From NCBI GenBank assembly GCA_007571225.1, contig RKRU01000052.1:1-8628 (forward strand): a DNA stretch of 8,628 nt. The letters are read 5' to 3'. Below the pieces are notes generated by a model that had not been told where the DNA came from, made no database searches, and was given only the letters and a program-made list of their open reading frames with translations. Below are positions 1-7,222 of the stretch, one piece after another. This stretch comes from Nitrosopumilaceae archaeon (lineage in GTDB: Archaea; Thermoproteota; Nitrososphaeria; Nitrososphaerales; Nitrosopumilaceae). Position 1 is the stretch's first letter; each line of letters opens with the position of its first letter. The translations under genes were made by a program, and so were the position numbers.

Positions 1-1242
1 ATTCCTGTCACTGGCACTTGTACCTGTCTGCTCAAATACAGTCCTATCATCCTTGGTTACGGATATCTCATATTCTGCTGCCACTGGCAGATTTCTCAGA
101 AAGATGTCGGTCACTTCAAACATTATCCTTGCATCCTCTCCAGACCTTAGATCTTCTGGTTCCCAGGAGACGAATATCCGAAACTGGCCGTTCTCCGTCA
201 CCTTTCCTATGCGGGTATAATCAAGGTCGGGCCTGATTACAAAGTCCATCTGTTCTCCGCCGCCATCCTTCTGGTATGCTGTCTGGTTTTCAAACATGCC
301 GTATAACTCGTCTTGTGAGATGATAAAGTGTATTATCCTCTCCCCCACAAAAAAGTCGTCTATGTTTACACTCCCGTCTGAAATGTCCATTCCGTTCACC
401 GACATATCAAAGCCAGAGATCAAGAGATCCCCGTATCCGTCGGGAATTATAAGTTCATTATGTACCACATATGATTGCTCTATGTTCTCCTCACTCCACT
501 CAAACGGCATTGAATATCTAATCTCCTTCATCTCAGAGTCATACTCAAAGTTGTATATCTCGTCGTAGTACGTTACCGTCCTGATATACTGCTCTCCAAA
601 GTTTGGATCGTCTATTTCATACGTGGTGATCTGGGGAATGGAGATTCCCGAATCGTACTGCAGGGGTGTGGCTAAGCGATCCGCATAGTCACCTGCCGTA
701 AGAATACTGATGTCAAATTTGTACAGTCCGCCGTCTGCAAGTTCGGGACCATTGACATGTATCATCCTGCTCTCCACCCCCAAGAGCTGCCCGATTATGT
801 CAATCTCCCTACTCTCTCCAGGCGCATCCTCCTCTATTGTAATTTTGTTGTTGTCATCTGATACAAAGTTAAAGACCAGAAAACCATTGTCTGCTGCAAA
901 TTCGCGCTCAAAGAGGAACGCATCCCCCCGTTCGGCCCGTACTAGAAACGTGACGTCGCGTAACGTAACAGTGGTGTCAGAGTCGATTAGGGACATTGCT
1001 ACCCGGAGCCCGTCTTCTGGCATGCTGTCTGTGGGGGGCAGTCCTGTCATCTCCGGCGTGGGAGGTGCAGACGAGGAGATCTCCAACGAGACGTTTCTCC
1101 CGTTCAGCTCCACGGGTGGAAATATCTCACTTGAGGTACCGTGCCCTGCTGCATAATGGTCGGTAGTTACGTGTTGTAGGGACATGCACAAGACTACCAT
1201 GGTGGACATCAGGAATACCCGACGACTGCAGGCCGGATTCAT
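1..1242 (-). CDS. Secreted beta-rich protein, paralogue of the adjacent NAGWW-repeat protein (3' end outside window)
   Basis: All 414 codons from ATG 1242 to base 1 are open, so the C-terminus lies beyond the left edge. Residues 1-33 look like a signal peptide with a Tat-like SRRVFLM at 6-12 and a hydrophobic run MVVLCM. The mature part starts GHGTSSEIFPPVELNG, matching [15 protein letters not shown] in the protein encoded at 1477-3201. Similarity continues: NGPELADGGLYKFDISI (164-180) matches [17 protein letters not shown], and TYYDEIYNFEYD (224-235) matches [12 protein letters not shown]. The 'VVH-E--IP' and 'HFIIS--EL' segments are also shared. The last ~60 residues align with the Ig-like domain that precedes the NAGWW repeats in the paralogue, so such repeats may follow outside the window. 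The start overlaps the stop of the small upstream gene by 4 nt (ATGA) and no TATA box lies in front, so it is probably co-transcribed and translationally coupled. Function unknown; an extracellular or envelope location is inferred. Confidence 0.85.
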   Translation of the reverse strand, partial: MNPACSRRVFLMSTMVVLCMSLQHVTTDHYAAGHGTSSEIFPPVELNGRNVSLEISSSAPPTPEMTGLPPTDSMPEDGLRVAMSLIDSDTTVTLRDVTFLVRAERGDAFLFEREFAADNGFLVFNFVSDDNNKITIEEDAPGESREIDIIGQLLGVESRMIHVNGPELADGGLYKFDISILTAGDYADRLATPLQYDSGISIPQITTYEIDDPNFGEQYIRTVTYYDEIYNFEYDSEMKEIRYSMPFEWSEENIEQSYVVHNELIIPDGYGDLLISGFDMSVNGMDISDGSVNIDDFFVGERIIHFIISQDELYGMFENQTAYQKDGGGEQMDFVIRPDLDYTRIGKVTENGQFRIFVSWEPEDLRSGEDARIMFEVTDIFLRNLPVAAEYEISVTKDDRTVFEQTGTSASDRN

Positions 1243-1445
1243 GTCCACTTGTCTGTGCTCTTCTTCCTTACGTGCTTCCCATCAATGGAGATGAGCTCGT
1301 CATCTTCGAAGACCGTATGCCATCTTCCGTTGTCTGGAAAGATCTTGTCCATCTCTTCTATTCTGGTGTGAGTTGGAGGCCTGTTCATCAGGGCGCCCCA
1401 TTTCATGTTGTGAATCTTTGGCATGATGTCATTAATGTCTCTCAT
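1239..1445 (-). CDS. Small 68-aa protein of unknown function
   Basis: I do not recognise this protein. From ATG 1445 it has 68 residues, starting MRDINDIMPKIHNMKWGALM, with a mixed-charge, Lys-rich C-terminus (GKHVRKKSTDKWT). No signal peptide, membrane segment or cysteine is present, so it should be cytoplasmic, unlike its two secreted neighbours. A TTG at 1460 would add five residues. I prefer ATG 1445 because a TATA-like box lies 21-31 nt upstream of it, the spacing of a leaderless archaeal transcript. The gene fills the 235-bp gap between two paralogous secreted-protein genes and its TGA overlaps the next ATG by 4 nt, which is the main argument that it is real. The opposite strand is also open here (1272-1469), so codon evidence alone does not settle the matter. 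Confidence 0.6.
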   Translation of the reverse strand: MRDINDIMPKIHNMKWGALMNRPPTHTRIEEMDKIFPDNGRWHTVFEDDELISIDGKHVRKKSTDKWT

Positions 1446-1465
1446 GTGTTGCACTCTCAATTTTC

Positions 1466-1476
1466 TTAAAAATATT
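1466..1476 (-). promoter_or_regulatory. TATA box candidate for the small gene
   Basis: The minus strand reads AATATTTTTAA immediately after the TAG stop of the upstream gene (1479-1477). It lies 31 to 21 nt before ATG 1445, right for a leaderless start. The same T-run could instead act as a weak T-rich terminator for the upstream gene, or do both. Confidence 0.45.
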
Positions 1477-3201
1477 CTATTCGATTAGTATGATTCTCTC
1501 TTTAATCAGGTACTGGATGGCGGTAACAAACGCAGCATCGTCTATCTGGTCTTCGGACCACCACCCTGCGTTGGTCTTTATCCATGACGGTATGCCAGAG
1601 GACTGCCCGTCAGCAGACGAATCATCTGCATGCGCATCTGGCACTATGAGAATTCCATTCTGTATCAAATATCCAAGACCCGTAACAAACGCAGCATCGT
1701 CTATCTGGTCTTCGGACCACCACCCTGCGTTGGTCTTTATCCATGACGGTATGACTGTGTCTGCGGGGGAAGCAGGTTCATCTGCCATTATGGTGCTGGG
1801 ACCGATCTCGATCAGTCCAGTTCCGATTCCTGAAAACGTAGGATCATAGTCCAGTCCGGTACCATGTACCAGTACGTCTATCCTGATTATGCCCTCTGAT
1901 GGAATGTTGACTCTCTGGATGTCTATTCCCTCAGGAGAGGCGATACCGACGCTGTATGGGTCGCTGCCTGTGTGACTTGCAATCTCGTTACCTGACTCGT
2001 CCTGTACCACATACGAATACCAGACATCCTTTATCAACTGTTTGTCTTGGTCAAGAAACGTAAATGTGAATGGAATGTTGTCGCCTGCCCCATATTGGCC
2101 CTCCCATGATATCTCTACGTTGGTCGGGACGCGTTCGTAGTTCTCCACATCCACTAGATAAAACTCAGTCGAACTTGTGACGGGCTCGTCTAAGGGTACA
2201 AGCTTTAGATTCATGTTCGTGTTGTTGTGGTTGACGGTACCAAGTGAATCGTTTATCTTTTCCAACTCTGCGTTGGATATGAGAAAGTGAACCACGTTTG
2301 TGTCCTCATATGAGTATGGATCATTTAACAGCGCGCGCTGGTCTACCTCCACCCCATTTACAAATCCCTTGAATGTCTTGCCCTCTGCATACGGGACAAA
2401 GTCTTTGGGGACTCTGATCTCCTCATGCACTACCAAAACCTGTTCTACATAGTCTGGACTCCAGTCAAACTTCATGTCAAAGGCAATGGAGTTGTCTGAC
2501 GGATCAAATTGAAAGTTCTCAACCTTGTCATAGTATGTCTTTACTGTTACAGGAACATCTTGGGCATGTGCGGTCTGGATCATAAAGTTCTGTTCTTGGG
2601 CCACGCTGACGAATGTCTCATAACTGAGCTTCTCTGCAAGCTGGATTCTTGGACTGGTTGCGCCTTCTATGTCGACGCGTATGTTGTAGAGTCCCCCCTC
2701 TTCAAATATGGGTCCCGTTATGGTGGGCCTTGCGCAGCTGTCTATATTGTAGTCGTTGCATGCCTCGCCATGTACAAACAGGGCTCCTGGGGAGCTGACA
2801 TGTTCTGAACCACCGTATACTGTACAGCGCCACAACTCGTCTTGGTTGCAGTTTGCGTCGGGCCGAATCTTGATATCAAGCCTTCCGTCAGGATCATAAA
2901 AGAGGCTCCTTGCAAGCAGGTCACCACTATGCCACATCTCTATCCTGTAGGTGACCTTCTCAAGCGTGGTATCTGTCAGCGTGTCAAAGAACTTGACCTG
3001 CATGTTTATGTTATCAATCTCGTCTATTGTGATGTCCGACGGCGTGAGGTCTGTACGTACCGTAACCTCCATGCCAGAAAAATTGATCGGCGGAGCTTGG
3101 TCGCCCCCAAATCCGTGTCCAGAGGCTGTCTGGACTGCAAGTGGGGCGGCACATATCACGATTATTGCAGCAAGTATTATTGCAGACTTGTGTAACAACA
3201 T
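1477..3201 (-). CDS. Secreted multidomain protein with Ig-like domain and two C-terminal NAGWW repeats
   Basis: The protein has 574 residues from ATG 3201 (numbering below). A GTG at 3204 would add one residue; ATG is preferred because a TATA box lies at leaderless distance. Residues 1-26 form a Sec-type signal peptide (Lys5, then a long Ile/Leu/Ala core). The mature part opens with [15 protein letters not shown] and is beta-rich. It has four cysteines at about 118, 126, 148 and 156, possibly two disulfides. A central region shared with the paralogue at 1-1242 spans about 215-320, and an Ig-like domain about 361-468. Two repeats follow, at 484-520 and 537-574, each [23 protein letters not shown] followed by a hydrophobic YLI--(G/R)I segment, joined by a short Asp/Ser linker. 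There is no C-terminal membrane anchor or sorting signal. Function unknown. The repeats probably bind an envelope component, which is inference. Confidence 0.9.
   Translation of the reverse strand: MLLHKSAIILAAIIVICAAPLAVQTASGHGFGGDQAPPINFSGMEVTVRTDLTPSDITIDEIDNINMQVKFFDTLTDTTLEKVTYRIEMWHSGDLLARSLFYDPDGRLDIKIRPDANCNQDELWRCTVYGGSEHVSSPGALFVHGEACNDYNIDSCARPTITGPIFEEGGLYNIRVDIEGATSPRIQLAEKLSYETFVSVAQEQNFMIQTAHAQDVPVTVKTYYDKVENFQFDPSDNSIAFDMKFDWSPDYVEQVLVVHEEIRVPKDFVPYAEGKTFKGFVNGVEVDQRALLNDPYSYEDTNVVHFLISNAELEKINDSLGTVNHNNTNMNLKLVPLDEPVTSSTEFYLVDVENYERVPTNVEISWEGQYGAGDNIPFTFTFLDQDKQLIKDVWYSYVVQDESGNEIASHTGSDPYSVGIASPEGIDIQRVNIPSEGIIRIDVLVHGTGLDYDPTFSGIGTGLIEIGPSTIMADEPASPADTVIPSWIKTNAGWWSEDQIDDAAFVTGLGYLIQNGILIVPDAHADDSSADGQSSGIPSWIKTNAGWWSEDQIDDAAFVTAIQYLIKERIILIE
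1523..1753. repeat. Exact 72-bp direct repeat encoding the two NAGWW repeats
   Basis: Bases 1523-1594 and 1682-1753 are identical over 72 bp, with a 159-nt period (53 codons, in frame). Each copy encodes the conserved core of one C-terminal repeat. Identity extends to every synonymous position, which points to recent duplication or gene conversion and not to selection on protein sequence alone. Confidence 0.95.
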
Positions 3202-3221
3202 CACAATTAATCTTTAACTAC

Positions 3222-3236
3222 ATTTAAAGTTAAATC
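3222..3236 (-). promoter_or_regulatory. TATA box for the 574-aa secreted protein gene
   Basis: The minus strand reads GATTTAACTTTAAAT, with the TTTAAAT part 27 to 21 nt before ATG 3201. This fits TBP binding and a leaderless or nearly leaderless transcript. No Shine-Dalgarno sequence lies before the ATG. Confidence 0.6.
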
Positions 3237-3242
3237 CACATA

Positions 3243-3283
3243 CGGCGTTGTCCAGCTTCTGCCAAAGGACCGGCGTTGTCCAG
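3243..3283. repeat. Short direct repeat in the divergent promoter region
   Basis: CGGCGTTGTCCAG occurs at 3243-3255 and again at 3271-3283, 28 nt apart. The sequence AAAGGACCGG between and overlapping them (3264-3273) recurs at 3393-3402. The pair sits just upstream of the minus-strand TATA box, so it could be a paired operator for a regulator acting on one or both divergent genes. Nothing else was recognised between 3202 and 3409. Confidence 0.4.
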
Positions 3284-3409
3284 TCGGACTCCTCTTTTTG
3301 TATTTGTGACTGTCTGGAACAGTTCTGTGCCTGTATTGGGTTGGGACGGTGACTGCATGCCCCCTAGTTTTAATTATGCGTGGGCGGCAGGGAAAGGACC
3401 GGAAGAATC

Positions 3410-3418
3410 TTTTTTATC
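3410..3418 (+). promoter_or_regulatory. TATA-like box for the 237-aa secreted protein gene
   Basis: TTTTTTATC lies 29 to 21 nt before ATG 3439. This geometry selects that ATG over the upstream candidates at 3424 and 3349 in the same frame. A second AT-rich stretch at 3367-3376 (GTTTTAATTA) could serve a longer transcript. Confidence 0.5.
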
Positions 3419-3438
3419 TGTGGATGCCGACTATAGGT

Positions 3439-4152
3439 ATGCTGAAGATACTGATATTTATAGTACTTTTAATTCCATTACTTGCAGTGACGGCGCATGC
3501 CGAGACCCAGACTGCAGCTACGGAGAAGGGGACGCTTGACATACGGCTGGAGCATGACAAGATAAACCCTGGAGAGACTGCCAAGATCCACGTAGGTTTT
3601 ATCAACCCGACTACGGAAAACATTCAGGAGCACATTGATTATACGATAGCAGTAGACAAGGACGGCCAGCAGGTATTCGGTCCAATCCCGCTTACACACA
3701 CGTCTCCCGGTACCGTCACGATTCCAATATTGTTCAATCTAGGCGACGGGATATACACTATAGGCTTTACAGTAGAGGGAATTTTGTTCCAGCCCATACC
3801 GCCTGAGACTGCCTCGTTTGATATTGTGATAGGTGACGTGTCTACAGAGACGCCTGATGGGGAGGTGGTGACCGTAATTCCAAGCTGGATCAAGAACAAT
3901 GCTGGATGGTGGGCCGACGGCCAGATAGACGATGCTACGTTTGTTACGGGTCTTGAATATATGATACAGAACCAGATTCTTGTGGTGCCCGTTGCGCCTG
4001 TAGACGGGATATCTGATGACGAGGAGCAGTCTGCTGACATACCCCCATGGGTAAAGAAGACGGCGGGATGGTGGGCCGACGGCCAGATAGACGATGCCAC
4101 GTTTGTTGGCGCCATCCAGTATCTTGTCGGACAGGGCATAATACGGATTTGA
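3439..4152 (+). CDS. Secreted protein: Ig-like domain plus two NAGWW repeats
   Basis: The protein has 237 residues from ATG 3439. This start gives a textbook signal peptide (MLKILIFIVLLIPLLAVTAHA, cleavage before ETQ) and lies 21-29 nt after a TATA-like box. Starts at 3349 or 3424 would put a charged or irrelevant extension ahead of it. Residues ~30-135 form an Ig-like beta domain (LDIRLEHDKINPGETAKIHV) that resembles the domain before the repeats in the divergent 574-aa protein. Two repeats follow at 147-183 and 201-237, with cores NNAGWWADGQIDDATFV and KTAGWWADGQIDDATFV, each ending in a hydrophobic I--YL/MI segment. The protein ends at the second repeat, with no anchor. In effect it is a free-standing copy of the C-terminal module of its neighbour. 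Location outside the membrane is well supported; function is unknown. Confidence 0.9.
   Translation: MLKILIFIVLLIPLLAVTAHAETQTAATEKGTLDIRLEHDKINPGETAKIHVGFINPTTENIQEHIDYTIAVDKDGQQVFGPIPLTHTSPGTVTIPILFNLGDGIYTIGFTVEGILFQPIPPETASFDIVIGDVSTETPDGEVVTVIPSWIKNNAGWWADGQIDDATFVTGLEYMIQNQILVVPVAPVDGISDDEEQSADIPPWVKKTAGWWADGQIDDATFVGAIQYLVGQGIIRI
3904..4107. repeat. In-frame 42-bp direct repeat encoding the NAGWW cores
   Basis: Bases 3904-3945 and 4066-4107 match at 41 of 42 positions (T/C at 3936/4098), with a 162-nt (54-codon) period. This is the same arrangement as in the divergent gene, but with GGCCGACGGC in place of the SED-coding segment. The copies are less uniform outside this core than those at 1523-1753. 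Confidence 0.9.
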
Positions 4153-4271
4153 CCTGTTTGCCTGTAACTGTGGTTGGAATCTGAGTGCGGCCCGCCCACT
4201 TAATCTGACATACATCTGGCCAGCCTGTAGACGATCTTGAGCATGCGCCCCGCCGTGCCATACAGTCATGG
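4153..4271. other. Convergent intergenic gap, no clear terminator
   Basis: Two genes end facing each other across 119 bp. I see no T-run on either strand. The only structure is a weak inverted repeat, GCCAT/ATGGC, at 4256-4271 next to the minus-strand stop. Termination for either gene is not evident from sequence. Confidence 0.4.
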
Positions 4272-5231
4272 CTATGCGATGATCCTGTACCTGCCATACA
4301 TGACGTATGCACCTGTCACAAGCAGTACTATTACAGCCAGAACAAACCAGTCCCCCATACCCTCGTATTCGGTTTTATACTCCAGTTCAACTTTGATCTC
4401 ACCGAATATGTCCCCCAGCGTCTGCTCGTCAATCGATTTGAAGAATACTCCGCCCGTCTCGTTTGCAATATATGCAAGTGTCCCCTCGTCAAGCTCTGCA
4501 TACTGGGGCTCACCAAATACGTCATTTTTGAGAAACACCGGTTCTACGGACCCCATCCCGACGGTATGTACAGGTATGCCTGCTACCTTTGCGTACGCGG
4601 CGGCCTCTTCTGGCATGATCAGTCCAGAATTGTGTACGCCGTCACTTAGGAGAATCACAACCCCGCCCCTGTCTGGAATTGACCTGACCATGTCCACGCC
4701 CAGAGCCAGCCCGTCCCCAATGGCAGTCGGACCGGTTCCCTGTCTTATGGACGTGACGGCATTGACAGTCTTCTCCCTGTCGTCTGTGAGGTATGATATG
4801 GTGATTGCGCCAGTCTCAAACAGGACAACTCCAAGATAGTCGCGTGCCTCTACCTCCTCTATCAGATTGATTATTGCCTGCTTTGCCGCATCCAGCCTAG
4901 TGGGCTCGTAGTCCGTAGCAGACATACTCTCAGAGCCGTCCAACACTATGCTGATATTTCTTCCATTTGTCTCCACAATCTGGGACGACACGTATGGAAT
5001 CTGGGGATCTGCCAGTGCGATTACGGCCGAACCGACTGCCGTCATCATGATTACGAATGGGAGATGTCTGCGTGCAAAGCTTGTCCTACCCGCCGCCGCC
5101 TTGTTTATGGACAGAAGTGAGCTGAACTTTAGAACGGACTCCCTCTTTTTTGTATTGTGCGTGACGTATAGCACATATAGTCCCGGTATGACCAGCAACA
5201 GAAGCAACGCATAAGGATGCTCAAACTGCAT
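4272..5231 (-). CDS. batA: BatA-like membrane-anchored VWA-domain protein
   Basis: The protein has 319 residues from ATG 5231. A GTG at 5261 would add ten residues, but MQFEHPYALLLLL is the usual BatA-type beginning. Membrane segments lie at ~8-23, ~59-74 and ~294-313. The loop between the first two is Lys/Arg-rich (NTKKRES, FARRH) and so should be cytoplasmic. The VWA domain (~93-275) therefore faces outside and the tail (YGRYRIIA) inside. The metal-binding MIDAS looks complete: DGSES at 98-102, Thr169 in GPTAIGDG, and Asp197 in LLSDGVHNSG. In the family these proteins occur with MoxR and DUF58 partners and are thought to act in chaperone-like assembly or activation of envelope or metal-dependent complexes. 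The direct substrate here is unknown. It is last in the moxR-DUF58-batA operon and overlaps the preceding gene by 11 nt. Confidence 0.9.
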   Translation of the reverse strand: MQFEHPYALLLLLVIPGLYVLYVTHNTKKRESVLKFSSLLSINKAAAGRTSFARRHLPFVIMMTAVGSAVIALADPQIPYVSSQIVETNGRNISIVLDGSESMSATDYEPTRLDAAKQAIINLIEEVEARDYLGVVLFETGAITISYLTDDREKTVNAVTSIRQGTGPTAIGDGLALGVDMVRSIPDRGGVVILLSDGVHNSGLIMPEEAAAYAKVAGIPVHTVGMGSVEPVFLKNDVFGEPQYAELDEGTLAYIANETGGVFFKSIDEQTLGDIFGEIKVELEYKTEYEGMGDWFVLAVIVLLVTGAYVMYGRYRIIA

Positions 5232-6183
5232 AACTGCGCATTCCCCCCTGACGTCTCCCACGCGTCATCTTGGCATGTCTGTTGAATGCATTCTCAAAGT
5301 GCTCCTCCCCGGTAATCTGTATGTAGTCCGCTCCGGCCCGCACTGCCTGCATCCTGTTGTTGTCCTCTGCCTCCCGGCCCGCAGCCGCATACGCATCTTG
5401 GAACTCCCTTGTGGATGTGTTTACAAGTATCTGGCTTCCGGTCTCGGCATCCTCCAGACATACATATCCAATATCGGGAAACCTTCTCTCGTGGGCATCT
5501 GAGACTCCGATCATTACAGTTGTATGTCTGTAACTGATGAGCCGTAGTGGACGTACAAATGATCTGGATACAAAATCCGAGATCAAAAATACGACGCTCC
5601 TGCGCTTGATGCGGCGCGCCAGCTCGGACAGCGAACCTGCAATGTCGGTGCCAGAGCCCGGCGCGGGCCTTCTACTGAGCATTTCATGTATGAGCTTCAT
5701 TGCGTGCCTTCTACCCTTCCTAGCGGGAACAAACCTCTCAAATGATCCTGCAAAGAGCCCCAGTCCGATTCTGTTGTTGTTTCGCAGTGCAGAGACTACC
5801 AGCGATGCGCCTATCTCGGTTATGATGTCGCGCTTACTCTTTGCGCTGCCAAATGCCACACTGTCTGACATGTCGATTATCACATAGACGTTAAGGTCCA
5901 TCTCGTCTGCAAACTGCTTGACATACGGATCGTTGTACCGTGCAGAGACATTCCAGTCTATGCGCCGCACATCGTCACCTGCGACATATTCGCGTATCTC
6001 CGCGAACTCGATTTCATCCCCGAGAATCTTGGATCTGTAGTCTCCAGGTTCGATGCCCCGCGCGGATGCCCATCTTCTCATGTCTAGGTACCTGACATGG
6101 CCTAGTACGTCGCGCACATCTGTAGGGGACTTGCTGCCCGCCGGCGGCCCTGCAGTTATGCCGCCTCCCTCATAATCGTTCAT
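5221..6183 (-). CDS. DUF58 protein (VWA-like, soluble)
   Basis: The protein has 320 residues. The DUF58 signature is at ~69-82 (GDDVRRIDWNVSAR, the family's conserved 'R-IDW--SAR' block), preceded by 'GD--EF-EIREY'. After it comes a VWA-like fold with an apparently intact MIDAS: DMSDS at 104-108, Thr179 in GSGTDIAGSL, and Asp203 in LISDF. No membrane segment is present, so this is the short cytoplasmic form. The C-terminus is basic (RGRRQGGMRSYAV). ATG overlaps the MoxR stop by 4 nt (ATGA), and its own end overlaps the VWA gene by 11 nt, so translation of all three is probably coupled. In known MoxR systems such proteins partner the ATPase; here it may link the cytoplasmic ATPase to the membrane VWA protein. 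The family assignment is firm; the molecular role is inferred. Confidence 0.93.
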   Translation of the reverse strand: MNDYEGGGITAGPPAGSKSPTDVRDVLGHVRYLDMRRWASARGIEPGDYRSKILGDEIEFAEIREYVAGDDVRRIDWNVSARYNDPYVKQFADEMDLNVYVIIDMSDSVAFGSAKSKRDIITEIGASLVVSALRNNNRIGLGLFAGSFERFVPARKGRRHAMKLIHEMLSRRPAPGSGTDIAGSLSELARRIKRRSVVFLISDFVSRSFVRPLRLISYRHTTVMIGVSDAHERRFPDIGYVCLEDAETGSQILVNTSTREFQDAYAAAGREAEDNNRMQAVRAGADYIQITGEEHFENAFNRHAKMTRGRRQGGMRSYAV

Positions 6184-7202
6184 GGCGGCTTGATCTCTTT
6201 TAGTATGCAGTCGATCATACTGTCTTGTGTCATGCCCTGCGCCTCTGCCTCAAACGTCGGTATTATCCTGTGGCGCAGCACATCGTGGGCAAGCGCCTTT
6301 ACATCTTCTGGTGTGACAAACCCCCTGCCATAAAGCAGGGCCCGCGCCCTTGCGGTCCTTACCAGCCATATGGATGCCCTAGGTGACGCCCCGATCTCTA
6401 TCATTCCGTCAACATCCTTGATGCCATATTCGCCCGGGTACCGGGTCGCGCGCACTATGTCGGCCACATACTCTGATACCACCCCATCCACATAGATCTC
6501 TTCACAGAACCTTTGCATCTCCACTGCCTTGCCTGTACTTGTCACGGGCGAGGCGGGGCTTGGCTCGCTTGAGGCGTTCTGTTCTATAATCTTCATCTCC
6601 TCATCCTTTGTCGGGTATGTAACCACAAGCTTCATTGCAAATCTGTCGGTCTGTGCCTCGGGAAGTCTGTATGTGCCCTCGTTCTCAATTGGATTCTGTG
6701 TGGCCATGACTAGAAAGGGCCTTTCCAACACGTATGTATCCCCGTGTATGCTGACCTGCCTCTCCTGCATGGCCTCAAGCAGGGCCGATTGTACCTTTGG
6801 GGGGGCGCGGTTTATCTCGTCGGCAAGAACAAAGCTGTGGAATATCGGGCCCTTTTGTGTCACAAATGACTTTGAGACGCCCCTGTAGATCTTGGTACCA
6901 ATTATGTCCGCAGGAAGCAGGTCCGGCGTAAACTGGATCCGCACGCTGTCCGCATCAAATATCTGGGCCATCGTCTTTACCATCAGGGTCTTTGCAAGTC
7001 CAGGAACACTCTCGATAAGCATGTGTCCGTCTGCCATCACGCCGATAAGCATGCGCTCAAGTATGTCGTGCTGGCCAGTGATTTTTCTGTGCGCTTCCTC
7101 CAGTACTTTTTGTAGTATGACGCCATGTTCTTGGGAGTGTTCATTCAGACTGTTGATCTTGTCATCCGATATGGAGTAGTTGACCGGATCCCTCAACAAC
7201 AC
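6180..7202 (-). CDS. moxR: MoxR-family AAA+ ATPase
   Basis: The protein has 340 residues, typical for MoxR. Walker A is the family's PGLAKT form (ESVPGLAKT, 64-72), with Ser where Gly is common. Walker B is LADEIN (126-131), followed by the MoxR-typical RAPPKVQSALLEAMQERQV. Sensor 1 is ATQNP (167-171), the arginine-finger region is EAQTDRF (Arg187), and sensor 2 is GASPRAS (Arg275). MoxR proteins are cytoplasmic ATP-driven chaperones that remodel or insert cofactors into partners, usually together with VWA proteins. The start is a GTG at 7202: no ATG is in frame upstream before the promoter, the next in-frame ATG (codon 51) is too late, and a TATA-like element lies at leaderless distance. It is the first gene of the three-gene operon. 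Confidence 0.95.
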   Translation of the reverse strand: MLLRDPVNYSISDDKINSLNEHSQEHGVILQKVLEEAHRKITGQHDILERMLIGVMADGHMLIESVPGLAKTLMVKTMAQIFDADSVRIQFTPDLLPADIIGTKIYRGVSKSFVTQKGPIFHSFVLADEINRAPPKVQSALLEAMQERQVSIHGDTYVLERPFLVMATQNPIENEGTYRLPEAQTDRFAMKLVVTYPTKDEEMKIIEQNASSEPSPASPVTSTGKAVEMQRFCEEIYVDGVVSEYVADIVRATRYPGEYGIKDVDGMIEIGASPRASIWLVRTARARALLYGRGFVTPEDVKALAHDVLRHRIIPTFEAEAQGMTQDSMIDCILKEIKPP

Positions 7203-7222
7203 TGTTGTTATGTTTACATGTC

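Noticed and set aside
1490..1849. Plus-strand 119-codon frame with an internal repeat
   Set aside because: Mirror image of the NAGWW-coding repeats on the minus strand.
3349..3438. Longer N-terminus for the 237-aa protein from ATG 3349 or 3424
   Set aside because: It would place a basic or unrelated extension before an excellent signal peptide, and the TATA-like box would fall inside or too close to the coding region.
4203..4244. 14-codon minus-strand ORF (MLKIVYRLARCMSD) after the VWA gene
   Set aside because: Too short, with no ribosome-binding site or promoter; probably chance in the convergent gap.
3639..4269. Long minus-strand open frames (186, 176 and 122 codons) opposite the 237-aa gene
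   Set aside because: They are antisense to a gene with a clear signal peptide and conserved repeats; their composition is Ser/His/Arg-rich without recognisable domains, and they repeat only because the gene below repeats.
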